This document shows, in pieces, positions 1 to 7,663 of a DNA stretch of 16,009 nt. The stretch is from JAAYCB01 sp012744395 (lineage in GTDB: Bacteria > Planctomycetota > Planctomycetia > Pirellulales > Thermoguttaceae), in contig JAQVNJ010000137.1 in assembly GCA_028703175.1 (NCBI GenBank), forward strand, positions 1 through 16,009. The letters run 5' to 3'. A model generated the notes under the pieces. It had not been told where the DNA came from and did no database searches. It saw only the letters and a program-made list of their open reading frames with translations. How positions within the stretch are numbered: the stretch's first letter is position 1; each line of letters starts with the position of its first letter. Made by a program: the position numbers and the translations under genes.

Positions 1-68
1 GGAGGCGTCCGGTTGACGTGAGCCGGCCGAGGTGGCCTCGACCGCGGCGGGACGCTATGCTGGAAAGT

Positions 69-256
69 CGCCGTGCTCGGGCCGTTTCCTGACGCGTTCC
101 CAAGCCGGAGCTTGGGAACGAGGGGAGGGCCGCCGTGCTCGGGCCGTTTTCCTGACGGGTTCCCAAGCCGGAGCTTGGGAACGAGGGGAGGGCCGCCGTG
201 CTCGGGCCGTTTTCCTGACGGGTTCCCAAGCCGGAGCTTGGGAACGAGGGGAGGGC
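69..256. repeat. Three tandem copies of a 62-63 bp hairpin repeat
   Basis: Copies lie at 69-130 (62 bp), 131-193 (63 bp) and 194-256 (63 bp). Copies 2 and 3 look identical. Copy 1 lacks one T in a T run and has C instead of G just before the hairpin. Each unit holds a perfect 10-bp stem, GTTCCCAAGC and GCTTGGGAAC, around the loop CGGA (96-119, 159-182, 222-245), followed by the purine-rich tail GAGGGGAGGGC. A related hairpin sits at 7581-7604, so the core is a dispersed REP-like element that has been tandemly amplified here. It probably has no protein product, although it stays open in several frames. Confidence 0.93.
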
Positions 257-318
257 CGCGCGGGGCGAGCCGGACGCTGGCGGCGAGGCACGTTTCCACA
301 GAACCATATCACCCCCCC

Positions 319-323
319 GGAGA
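319..323 (+). promoter_or_regulatory. Ribosome binding site deciding the GTG start at 332
   Basis: GGAGA sits 8 bases before the GTG at 332. It supports this start over the upstream in-frame ATG at 32, whose reading would translate the repeat array. Confidence 0.55.
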
Positions 324-331
324 CTCCGATT

Positions 332-1021
332 GTGAAGCGCTCAAGAATCCTGACCGCGTCGCTTGTCCTGATTGTCTTCTTGGCCGTCCTGGCGGATTCC
401 GGTCTTGGAGGAGAAGAAAAGGCCAAGAGAGGACCACAGCGATGGGAGCCGAACATCGCTCGGTTCGAGCAGCAGGACAGGGAGGATCCGCCGGAGAAGG
501 GGGGAATTCTCTTCGTCGGCAGTTCGAGCATCGTCCGCTGGGACGTGGCAAAATGGTTCCCCGACATGCCAGTGCTCAACCGCGGTTTCGGGGGATCGCA
601 GATTGCCGATTCGGTCCATTTCGCCGAGCGGATCGTTATCCCTTACCGCCCGCGAACGATCGTCTTCTACGCCGGCGACAACGACCTTGCCGCGGGCAAA
701 GCGCCCGAACAGGTCCTGGCCGATTTCAAAGCCTTCGTCTCCAAGGTCCGCGCCAGCCTGCCGGAGGCGAAGATCATCTACGTGGGGATCAAGCCGAGCA
801 TCAAGCGCTGGAGCCTGATCGAGCCGGTCCGCAAGGCGAACGGGCTGATCCGGGAAGCGATCTCCAGCGACGCTCGATCCATCTTCGTCGACGTCGACTC
901 GCCGATGATCGGCACCGGCGGCATGCCGCGCAAGGAGCTGTATATCGCCGACGGTCTGCACCTGAGCGACGAGGGCTACGCGGTTTGGACGAAGTTGCTG
1001 GCGCCTCACTTGGCGCGTTGA
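332..1021 (+). CDS. Secreted SGNH/GDSL-family hydrolase (lipase/esterase-like)
   Basis: This 229-residue protein looks like a secreted SGNH hydrolase, the fold used by many esterases, lipases and carbohydrate deacetylases; its substrate is unknown. A signal peptide is visible (basic KRSR, hydrophobic residues 7-20, small residues 21-27). The family blocks follow in order: GSSS at 63-66, with Ser65 the likely nucleophile; the block II glycine in NRGFGGS (83-89); GDND at 115-118, with Asn117 as oxyanion residue; and DGLHLS at 207-212, supplying Asp207 and His210. The GTG start at 332 is preferred because GGAGA lies about 8 bases upstream and the signal peptide begins there. The frame stays open back to 32 only by running through the tandem repeats. 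It converges on the VIT-vWA gene, with 49 bases between their stops. Confidence 0.87.
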   Translation: MKRSRILTASLVLIVFLAVLADSGLGGEEKAKRGPQRWEPNIARFEQQDREDPPEKGGILFVGSSSIVRWDVAKWFPDMPVLNRGFGGSQIADSVHFAERIVIPYRPRTIVFYAGDNDLAAGKAPEQVLADFKAFVSKVRASLPEAKIIYVGIKPSIKRWSLIEPVRKANGLIREAISSDARSIFVDVDSPMIGTGGMPRKELYIADGLHLSDEGYAVWTKLLAPHLAR

Positions 1022-1070
1022 CCGGGATGCTCACGGCGCTGGGCGTTTCCGCAGCGCTGCGGGCCGGTCG

Positions 1071-3464
1071 CTACGGTTCGACCAGGTAAGTCCGGTCGGC
1101 GACGTTGACGACGACCGGCTCGTCGAACACCAGGTATTGCGCGAACTCGCGTCCGTGGAGCCTGGCCAGGCGGAAGTATTCCTCGCTGAACTGTTTCACG
1201 CGGACAGCGTGCTTCTGTTGCTCTTCGGTGGCGGTCGAGTCGATCCACTGGGCATTGCGGCGGTAGAACGTCCGGCTGCCGATCTGGCGGACGGTGCCGG
1301 CCGCCTGGGCGATCTCCGCATCGGCCGCGGCCAGCGGCGCGGCGGCGGCCGCCGGAGCGGATTGTCGCGCCGCGCGGCCCGAGGCGGGGCCGGCGGGGCG
1401 GCCGTAGCCCCCTCCGCCGTAGCCGCCCAGACCGCCGGCGCCGGGCATGGCGGCATCCGCGGAGAACGACATCCTCGGGGCAGCCGGCGGACTGGCTTGG
1501 AGCGACTGCTGGAGCGCGCCTTTGTACGCCCGCTGGGCGAATCCCGATGCGCCCGAAACGCTTTCCAGGGCGCCGAGCCGATGTCCGGCTTCCGAGGCAT
1601 TTCGAGCCAAGTCGGTCACGGAGGTGTTCTCGTCGGCGAGGAACGAAGTGTACGGCGTGAGGATCCCGTGGCGCGTGGAGAGCTTGACCAACTCCTCGAT
1701 CAGTTCCTGGTTCTTGCCCTTCAAGTCCAGTTCATCGAGGATTTCGCCAACACGGCGGACGGCCCAGAGCTTCTCGATGAAGACCAGGGACTGGTCGTCG
1801 CTCTTGTTCACCAGCTTGGCGGGGAAGTCGTAGGTCTGCTGCTTGCCGCGGATCGCGCCTTTGACGACGACCTTGGCGTCGCCCGAGGCACGGTAACGGC
1901 CGACCATGACCAACTGTTCGCCGGCGAACAGGTCGAAGGCACCCTTGGGGTAGACTCGGTTGACCGGCTTGGCGCGGCCCGGTTGCTCGTCAAGGGTGAA
2001 CTCCAGCGCGACGTCGGTCAACACGGGGGCTTCGATCCGCCGGTAGAGCCGGCTGACGCGGTCTTCAATGTTTTCGTCGGGCCGGACGTACTCGCTCTGG
2101 CCGAAGTTCTCGCGAACCAGCTTGTCGAGCAACCGGCTGTTGACGTCGTAGCCGACGCCCAAGCTGAAGATCCTGGCGCGTACGTTATTCGCCTCCTTCG
2201 CCCGCTGGACGATCTGGCTCTCGTCCGTCTCGCCGGCGGTCGGCAGGCCATCGGTGAGGAAGATCACGTAGCTCGGCCGCTTCGAGTCGTTCAGTTGGCC
2301 GAGCGCGGTTCGCAGGGCCTCGTCGATATTCGTGCTGCCGCCGGCGTAGATTCCTTCGACAAACCCGAGCGCCTCGGCGCGGGTCTTTTCGTCGTATCGC
2401 TGGAGCTCGGGGCGGAACGACTCGACGGCGCTGTCGTAGGCGATGACATTGAACAGGTCGCCCTTGCGGAGGTTGCCGAGCACCGACTCCAGGGCGCCGC
2501 GGGCCTGTTCGATCTTGGCGCCGCTCATGCTACCCGACCGATCGACGACGAACACCGCGGTCTTCGGCGGCAGTCTTTCTTCCTTGGCTTGGATTTTCGG
2601 GGTGGCCAGGAGGAGGAAGTAGCCGTCGTCGTTTTTGTCGGGCCGGTAACTGAGCACGCGCGTGCTGACGTTTCCTCGACCGAGGTCGTAGAACAGGCGG
2701 AAGTCGGATGTTGGGAGCTCCTTTTCCGCCGTGTAGGTGACCGTTGCCCGGCGGTCGCCGGACCGCTTGACCTTCACTTCGTACGTCGGGCTGTAGATGT
2801 TCTTCAGATCGTCGGCCGTTTCCAGCGTCACGCGGAAGCTGATCTTGTCGACCGCCTCGGACGTGTATTTCGCCGTGCTCAAGGGGAAGAGGAAGTCGGT
2901 CAGGCCGTCCTGCATTCGCAGCAGCTGAGAATAGGTCAGGGTGACCGTTCGCTTGGCTCCGGGCGGGACGGGAAAGACGTTCGTCTTGAACAGGCCGGTT
3001 CCCATCCACTCAAGCAGGGCCGGATCCTTGTTCTTCCGCACGATGCTCTCGTACAGCGCGCGGGCCTTCTCGGCGGGCAGCAACTGGGCGGGATACTCCT
3101 TCCCGTCAACCAGCAGCGTGAGCGAATCGACGGCCCCGTCGTAAGGCAGCGGGAAGACGAAGGAGACTTCCAGCGGACGGCTGCCGGTGTTGACAAACGC
3201 CTGCGACACCTGCACCTGGGCCACCTGGTTGGAAAGCCGCGCGTCGACGGCAATTTCGCTGATTTTGTATGTCGCCGGCGGCGGCGGCAACGGCCGGGGG
3301 CGCGGATGGGGCGGATAGGGTGGATAGGGTGGCCAGATGATCGGCGGGCGGGGCAACCGGACCGACTGGTCCGGGTCGATGACCACCAAGAGACCTTGAC
3401 CTTGGACCGTTGAGGCCACGGCCAGCCAACAGAATACGAGCCACAGTCCGATCGATCGTCCCAT
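1071..3464 (-). CDS. Exported VIT and von Willebrand factor A domain protein
   Basis: A 797-residue exported protein of the VIT-vWA (inter-alpha-trypsin inhibitor heavy-chain-like) type, probably acting in adhesion or protein interaction at the cell surface or periplasm. A signal peptide covers about residues 1-22 and is followed by a proline-rich spacer (38-63). A VIT domain occupies about 66-190, including the characteristic FPLPYDGAVDSL stretch and LFKTNVFPVPPG. A vWA domain runs from about 300 to 475 with a complete MIDAS metal site: DRSGS at 308-312, Thr378 in GGSTN, and Asp405 in LTDG. A Gly/Ala-rich low-complexity segment spans 674-720. A compact C-terminal segment (about 724-797) starts VRQIGSRTFYRR and resembles the tails of other bacterial VIT-vWA proteins. 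No sortase motif or C-terminal membrane anchor is seen. GGAGG lies 8 bases before the ATG. The ligand is unknown. Confidence 0.9.
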   Translation of the reverse strand: MGRSIGLWLVFCWLAVASTVQGQGLLVVIDPDQSVRLPRPPIIWPPYPPYPPHPRPRPLPPPPATYKISEIAVDARLSNQVAQVQVSQAFVNTGSRPLEVSFVFPLPYDGAVDSLTLLVDGKEYPAQLLPAEKARALYESIVRKNKDPALLEWMGTGLFKTNVFPVPPGAKRTVTLTYSQLLRMQDGLTDFLFPLSTAKYTSEAVDKISFRVTLETADDLKNIYSPTYEVKVKRSGDRRATVTYTAEKELPTSDFRLFYDLGRGNVSTRVLSYRPDKNDDGYFLLLATPKIQAKEERLPPKTAVFVVDRSGSMSGAKIEQARGALESVLGNLRKGDLFNVIAYDSAVESFRPELQRYDEKTRAEALGFVEGIYAGGSTNIDEALRTALGQLNDSKRPSYVIFLTDGLPTAGETDESQIVQRAKEANNVRARIFSLGVGYDVNSRLLDKLVRENFGQSEYVRPDENIEDRVSRLYRRIEAPVLTDVALEFTLDEQPGRAKPVNRVYPKGAFDLFAGEQLVMVGRYRASGDAKVVVKGAIRGKQQTYDFPAKLVNKSDDQSLVFIEKLWAVRRVGEILDELDLKGKNQELIEELVKLSTRHGILTPYTSFLADENTSVTDLARNASEAGHRLGALESVSGASGFAQRAYKGALQQSLQASPPAAPRMSFSADAAMPGAGGLGGYGGGGYGRPAGPASGRAARQSAPAAAAAPLAAADAEIAQAAGTVRQIGSRTFYRRNAQWIDSTATEEQQKHAVRVKQFSEEYFRLARLHGREFAQYLVFDEPVVVNVADRTYLVEP

Positions 3465-3472
3465 TGCATCAA

Positions 3473-3477
3473 CCTCC
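3473..3477 (-). promoter_or_regulatory. Ribosome binding site of the VIT-vWA gene
   Basis: GGAGG on the minus strand, 8 bases upstream of the ATG at 3464, fixes the start of the VIT-vWA protein. Confidence 0.7.
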
Positions 3478-3840
3478 GCTTAGACAATGCGCCACCGCCG
3501 GGCCGGGCGTCACCGCCTTCCAGTCGCGGTGGCAGCGACAAGCCGCGGTTTCCGACTTTCCGGGCAACTACCACTGTAGACGATCCTGCTGCCAAGAAGT
3601 TTCACCGTCTGGCCCGATCTTGCCGGCTTCCGGGCGGCCATTTCTCCCCAGACAATCACACTCCAGAGCAGGGTACCGGGGGGATGGCGGGCAATTCAGG
3701 CAATGCGGACTGTCAAGCACGACCAAAGGGGGGGGAATGGACCCGCATCCCCGTCCGCACCGCACCGGCCGGAATCGTCCGTTCAGCCGAAAAGCAGAGG
3801 CAGGTCCCGGCAATCCGCGATTGCCTCCTGCTGAAATTGA

Positions 3841-3868
3841 TTGACCCGCGCCTGCTGGTGGATATGAT
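3841..3868 (+). promoter_or_regulatory. Possible sigma70-like promoter upstream of the ACT gene
   Basis: TTGACC (3841-3846) and TATGAT (3863-3868) each match five of six bases of the housekeeping -35 and -10 consensus, with a 16-base spacer. If used, the leader before the ACT gene would be about 230 bases. Planctomycete promoters are poorly defined and a match of this quality can arise by chance. Confidence 0.3.
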
Positions 3869-4093
3869 CATTGATGTTGTGGAAGCGACGCGTCCGGCCC
3901 CCAAGGCGGCCGCTGTTCAGGAGCCTATCCGAACGCCACGCAGCATCCCCCAAGGCATGGAAAGGGCCGATCTTCTCGATGCGCATGGGTAGGCGGATCT
4001 TCCGTCAGCATGACCGCCGGAGCCCCAGGGCGGGGCTGGCCGCTTCGGTCGCCTTCCCTTCCGTCGGAGCAGTTTCTCTTCGAACTCTTGAGT

Positions 4094-4100
4094 AAGGAGG
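4094..4100 (+). promoter_or_regulatory. Strong ribosome binding site of the ACT gene
   Basis: AAGGAGG, a near-perfect Shine-Dalgarno sequence, lies 6 bases before the ATG at 4107. It is the strongest translation signal in the window. Confidence 0.8.
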
Positions 4101-4106
4101 AGCGGA

Positions 4107-4559
4107 ATGAGAACGGCCAGGCAACTCTCGGTCAGTCTGATCAACAAACCCGGGCGGCTTGCCGACATGCTCGGCGCTTTGGCGAAAGGCAAGGTAAATC
4201 TCATCGCCCTGGCGGTCATGGACAGCCGGGATCGCGGGATGGTCCGCTTTGTCCCCGACGACTGTCAGACCGCGACCGAGGTCTTGGAGAAACTCAATAT
4301 TCGCTTTGACTCCGCCGACGTCCTCCTTGTGGACGTGCCCAATCAGAACGGTGCGTTTCGGAACATCTGCGAGCGGCTTGCCGCCGATCACCTCAACATC
4401 GACTACGCCTATTGCGCCGTCAGCACGGAGCGCGGCAGCAAAGGGAACACGCTGGCGGTGATCAAGGTCAACGATCTGGCGAAGGCGCAGCGCGTCTTGA
4501 AGGCCAACGAAGCGCCGAAGCGCCAGCTGCCGAGGCGGCGGCCGCTCAGTGCGCGGTAG
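4107..4559 (+). CDS. Tandem ACT-domain amino acid-binding protein
   Basis: A 150-residue cytoplasmic protein made almost entirely of two ACT domains, small ligand-binding modules that usually sense amino acids. The first (about 6-66) begins SVSLINKPGRLADML, the classic ACT opening with the ligand-site Asn-Lys-Pro-Gly turn. The second (about 70-135) contains VPNQNGAFRNICERLA and DYAYCAV. A basic tail (APKRQLPRRRPLSAR) follows and is probably disordered. No catalytic domain is attached, so it is likely a stand-alone regulator or a subunit controlling an amino acid enzyme. The ligand cannot be read from sequence, and no biosynthetic gene is adjacent (argG is 4.6 kb away). Its stop lies 41 bases from the stop of the convergent dnaA. 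Confidence 0.85.
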   Translation: MRTARQLSVSLINKPGRLADMLGALAKGKVNLIALAVMDSRDRGMVRFVPDDCQTATEVLEKLNIRFDSADVLLVDVPNQNGAFRNICERLAADHLNIDYAYCAVSTERGSKGNTLAVIKVNDLAKAQRVLKANEAPKRQLPRRRPLSAR

Positions 4560-4600
4560 CCCGCCCCCGCAAGCCGCGCCCGCGCTGCTCGATCTTCCGC

Positions 4601-6091
4601 CTATCCGATGCGGAAGCGGCGTTCGAGTTGCTGGATCGCCTCGGCGACCGGTCGGGAATGTTCGGCGAGGCTCAAAGTCGCATTCTCGGCAATCCACTTG
4701 TCGACCCGCTTCTGTGCGGAGACGACCGTGCTATGGCTGCGGCGGCCGAAATACTGGCCGATTTCCGTGAGGGCCGCGCGGGTGTATCTTCGCGCCAGCC
4801 ACATGGCCAGCATCCGCGGATGGCTGACCGACTTGGCCTTGCGGCTGGATTGGAGCGCCTCGGGCTCGAGACCAAAGGCGTCGCAGACCGCCTTGTCGAT
4901 GTCGGCGAGGCGGACGGTGGGGCTGCCGTCGCGGATCATCTCCGCAAGGGCTTCTTCCGCCATCGCGGGGGTAATCGGGCGCCCGGTCGCCCGCTGCTCG
5001 GCGTGCAGCCGGCAGAGCGCTCCGGACAGTTCCCTGGCGTGATTGGTGAGCCTCGCGGCGATGAACTGACCGACGTCCGGCGAAACAGGCATGTCCATGC
5101 GTTTGGCCATCCGCCGCAGGATTTCCAGCCGCGTATCATAGCCGGGCGGTTCAATCCGGCAGGCCATGCCGGCGTCGAGCCTGGAGAGCAATTCCCCCCC
5201 CAGGGCGCGGAGTTGGACGGGGGCGCGGTCGGCGGCGAAGACGATCTGGCGGCGGCGGCGCGTGAGGGCGTCGATCGTGTAAAGGAGTTCGACCAGGGTC
5301 GCCTTCTTTCCGCAGAAGAAGTGCAGGTCGTCGATCGCCAGCAGGTCCAATCCGCGGTATTTGGCGCGGAAGCTGGGCAGACCGCCGCCGCGGAGCGCCT
5401 GGAGGAACTCGGTGGTGAACTGTTCGGCCGAGAGATAGACGGCGACCAGCTTGCGGTGGGTCTTGCGGGCTTCGGTGCAGATCGCCTGGAGCAAGTGGGT
5501 CTTGCCGACGCTCGTCGGGCCGTGGATCAGCAGGGGCGAAAACTCGCCGGGCCGCCCGGCCACCATCTCCGCGGCGGCCCGAGCGAGTTGATTGGTGCTC
5601 CCTTTGACAAAAGAATCGAAGTCGAGCAGCGGCCTGCCGCGCCGCTTCTCGCGGCAGCCCGCCCGCCCCGGCAACGTCCGCTCCGCGGAGGCGCGGGACA
5701 CCGTCGCGGACGAGGCGGCACGGCCGGACGAGCCGGACCGGCGCGCGTCCGCCGCCGATGCCTGCTGCGATGGACCTCCATTGCCTGATGCACCACCGGT
5801 GGGCGGGATGGAGAACGCCACGGAGAACGCCGGCCCGAATGTCTCCCGGCACGCGCTCTCGATCGAGCTGCGATAGTGCGTCTGCAAGAAGCTCCGAAAG
5901 AACTCGTTCGTGGCAACAACCGTCAACGTACGGTCGGTTACCTCGAAGCAGGTCTTGCCGCCGAACCACAGCTCGAATCGTTCTTTTTCGACCTTGTCAG
6001 CCAGTCGTCTGCGAAAAGCTGACACGATGTCCATATCGTCCTTGGCCACTTCCAAGGCGCCTCCGGCGCGCACCTTCCCCGTCAAATACAC
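4601..6091 (-). CDS. dnaA: Chromosomal replication initiator DnaA, divergent
   Basis: A DnaA protein, the AAA+ ATPase that binds DnaA boxes and melts the origin; 496 residues from the GTG at 6091. Domain I (about 21-95) has the ERFELWFG core. Domain II (about 96-152) is a low-complexity linker. The AAA+ domain has Walker A GPTSVGKT (191-198), Walker B LLAIDDLH with Asp254 and Asp255, the Box VII arginine in LLSRLDAG (Arg304) and the sensor 2 arginine in ARELSGAL (Arg353). Domain IV ends with the DNA-binding signature GRRSHSTVVSAQKRV (449-463), where His453, Ser454 and Thr455 replace the usual His-Thr-Thr. An ATG at 6034, preceded by AAGGA, is an equally good start and would remove 19 residues. 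No dnaN, recF or gyrase gene is adjacent. It could be the sole DnaA or a paralogue. Confidence 0.9.
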   Translation of the reverse strand: MYLTGKVRAGGALEVAKDDMDIVSAFRRRLADKVEKERFELWFGGKTCFEVTDRTLTVVATNEFFRSFLQTHYRSSIESACRETFGPAFSVAFSIPPTGGASGNGGPSQQASAADARRSGSSGRAASSATVSRASAERTLPGRAGCREKRRGRPLLDFDSFVKGSTNQLARAAAEMVAGRPGEFSPLLIHGPTSVGKTHLLQAICTEARKTHRKLVAVYLSAEQFTTEFLQALRGGGLPSFRAKYRGLDLLAIDDLHFFCGKKATLVELLYTIDALTRRRRQIVFAADRAPVQLRALGGELLSRLDAGMACRIEPPGYDTRLEILRRMAKRMDMPVSPDVGQFIAARLTNHARELSGALCRLHAEQRATGRPITPAMAEEALAEMIRDGSPTVRLADIDKAVCDAFGLEPEALQSSRKAKSVSHPRMLAMWLARRYTRAALTEIGQYFGRRSHSTVVSAQKRVDKWIAENATLSLAEHSRPVAEAIQQLERRFRIG

Positions 6092-6611
6092 ACTTCCGTC
6101 AGTGTCTTAGCCTACCCCCGACCAGCTCGGAGAACTACACACGGGAGAAGGAGCCGCGATCATCGACGGCCTCAAGTCCTGCTCCCCAACCTCGCGCCGA
6201 CACGTCCCACAAGTTGGACTCGGTGGAGTGGCGGAAGAGGGAAGAACGGCTCGAGGAACCCGTCTTGCTCCTTGTGTCTGTCAACCAACGAGCCTCTGAT
6301 TTTAGCCGTGCTAGCTAAGCTGTCAAACAGGCCCGCCAACCGGTAAACGGAGAAATCCCCAACCATTTCCAAAACGGCCTGAATCCGCGGTAGAATCGCC
6401 GCACTCGCGCACCGGCGGAGCGGAATTTTCGCCATTTTCACGAAGACTGTTGGACGTGGAAAACTTGTCGAGCAGCGGCTCCGGAGCCGGCCGTCCCGAG
6501 CGGGAGATCGTGCCGCAACCTGTTTTGTGCAAACCAGTAACGACTGCGGCCCAATGCCCAGGCGGACAGAATTCCGCCCTCCTGGCCGGCAAGGCGCCCG
6601 GTGGCGATCCG
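6092..6611. other. Gene-free region upstream of dnaA
   Basis: About 520 bases lie between the dnaA start and the stop of the GNAT gene, with locally lower GC near 6290-6470. Open frames across it lack ribosome binding sites and domains. It presumably contains the dnaA promoter. I see no consensus DnaA-box cluster and only one weak match, CGTGGAAAA at 6455-6463, so an origin is not supported. Confidence 0.5.
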
Positions 6612-7529
6612 TCACGGCAGGAGAATGTAGACCTGCCGCCGGTCGAATCCCCGGAAGCCCGCCCGTGCGTACGCTCGGCGGGCCGGTCCATTGCCGGCAT
6701 CGACCGCCAGCACCAGCCGCGGCCTGCCCAGCCGCCGGGCGACCCATTGGGCCTGGCGAGCGATCTGCAACCCCCAGCGGTTGCCGCGTGCCGAACGGCT
6801 CAACCCCATGTAGGTCAACTCGCAATTCTCATGCTCCGGGTGGTCGCCGATCAGCAGGCAGCCGACGTCGCGGCGGCCATCGCGGACAAACATCCAGTGT
6901 TGTGGCGGAGGGTCACCAAGAGCGCCGTAGCCTTCCAGCACCTCGGCCGCGTTCCGGACACCGTCCAGTCCCGGGCAATCCCGCGTCGCCTCGTATGTCT
7001 GCTCGACGATCTGGCAGAGGCGTTCGTACTTCTCCGGAGTGTAAGGCTCGAACAGGAGTGGGCCGGCTGGCGGCTCGGCAGGGAAATCCTCCTCCTCGCT
7101 GAGCAGGTAGTAGAGTTCCGCGAGCCGCGCAAACCCCGCCTCCTCCAGCCGCATCACGTCGCTCGGATGCGGTCGCCCTTCAAGCAACGCATGCGCGACG
7201 CGCACACCAGCGCCGCGCATCCGGTCAATCGCAGCCCCGATCAGCCGCTGAACCGTCTCGCGCGGTTCGCTCGACAGCGCCTGGGGTGGCCAGAAATTGG
7301 CGGTGCGTCCGAGAAGAACTTGGGTGAACGAGGCGCCGACCAGTCGGCCGCCGCGGCACGCTTGAAGAATCCCGTCTTGCGACAATCTCCCCCACCTGAT
7401 CTCCGCCAGCGCCGCTTCGACCCGGATCGCAGCCTCGCGCGGTGAGAGATTCGAGAACGCCAGGGCCAAGGCTTGGGGCAGCCGGTCGGGTGCGACCGAA
7501 GTGATTTCGAGCGAGTCGGACGAGTTCAT
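6612..7529 (-). CDS. Double-domain GNAT family N-acetyltransferase
   Basis: A 305-residue cytoplasmic protein with two GNAT-like halves, an architecture also seen in mycothiol synthase. GNAT enzymes transfer acyl groups from acyl-CoA to amines. The N-terminal half (about 8-145) is degenerate in its CoA-binding loop. The C-terminal half (about 157-303) is the likely catalytic one. It has the beta4-loop-helix region with RGNRWG (248-253), a variant of the CoA pyrophosphate-binding RxxGxG/A motif, and the later segment AVDAGNGPARRAYARAGF (275-292), typical of GNAT motif B. The substrate is unknown, and there are no mycothiol-pathway genes nearby to support that role. The ATG at 7529 has no clear Shine-Dalgarno sequence, so the start is somewhat uncertain. 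It probably forms its own transcription unit. Confidence 0.8.
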   Translation of the reverse strand: MNSSDSLEITSVAPDRLPQALALAFSNLSPREAAIRVEAALAEIRWGRLSQDGILQACRGGRLVGASFTQVLLGRTANFWPPQALSSEPRETVQRLIGAAIDRMRGAGVRVAHALLEGRPHPSDVMRLEEAGFARLAELYYLLSEEEDFPAEPPAGPLLFEPYTPEKYERLCQIVEQTYEATRDCPGLDGVRNAAEVLEGYGALGDPPPQHWMFVRDGRRDVGCLLIGDHPEHENCELTYMGLSRSARGNRWGLQIARQAQWVARRLGRPRLVLAVDAGNGPARRAYARAGFRGFDRRQVYILLP

Positions 7530-7580
7530 GCGCGGGAGGTTTCGGGGACAGGCTTCGGGGTTCAGTCTTTATTGCCAACC

Positions 7581-7604
7581 GTTCCCAGGCTGGAGCTTGG
7601 GAAC
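7581..7604. repeat. Dispersed hairpin repeat, single copy
   Basis: A 10-bp stem (GTTCCCAGGC with GCTTGGGAAC) around the loop TGGA, followed by GAGGAGAA. It differs from the cores at 96-119, 159-182 and 222-245 at two bases. The stem change gives a G-U wobble, so pairing would survive in RNA. It lies between the GNAT gene and the gene ending at 7664, where it could act as a REP-like element or affect transcript ends. Confidence 0.85.
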
Positions 7605-7663
7605 GAGGAGAATTTGTTGGACTCCAGGTTCCCGGATTCGACACGCGACACGCGGCATCGCCC

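Larger units (their letters stand above)
3465..4106. other. Intergenic region between divergent VIT-vWA and ACT genes
   Basis: About 640 bases separate the two divergent starts. Several open frames cross it on both strands (for example 3684-3992 plus and 3783-3986 minus). None has a good ribosome binding site, a recognisable domain or a convincing coding bias, so I treat them as chance. The region probably carries the promoters of both neighbours. One candidate is listed at 3841-3868. Confidence 0.55.

Noticed and set aside
69..256. CRISPR array
   Set aside because: The 63-bp units are contiguous, with no unique spacers between repeats, and no cas genes are present.
1049..1062. Palindrome CCGCAGCGCTGCGG between the convergent hydrolase and VIT-vWA genes as a terminator
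   Set aside because: It has no loop and no T run on either strand, so it does not fit an intrinsic terminator.
1137..3413. 758-residue plus-strand ORF antisense to the VIT-vWA gene
   Set aside because: It mirrors a clear domain-bearing gene; long antisense frames are expected in GC-rich DNA and its translation shows no domain.
3684..3992. 102-residue plus-strand ORF in the intergenic region before the ACT gene
   Set aside because: It has no Shine-Dalgarno, no recognisable motif and no strong third-position GC bias, and it competes with equally long frames on the other strand.
4412..5788. 458-residue plus-strand ORF antisense to dnaA
   Set aside because: The minus strand encodes all DnaA motifs in order; the antisense product is compositionally odd and has no domain.
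6455..6463. Possible DnaA box (CGTGGAAAA) upstream of dnaA
   Set aside because: It has two mismatches to the consensus and stands alone; origins carry clusters, and no AT-rich unwinding region is evident.
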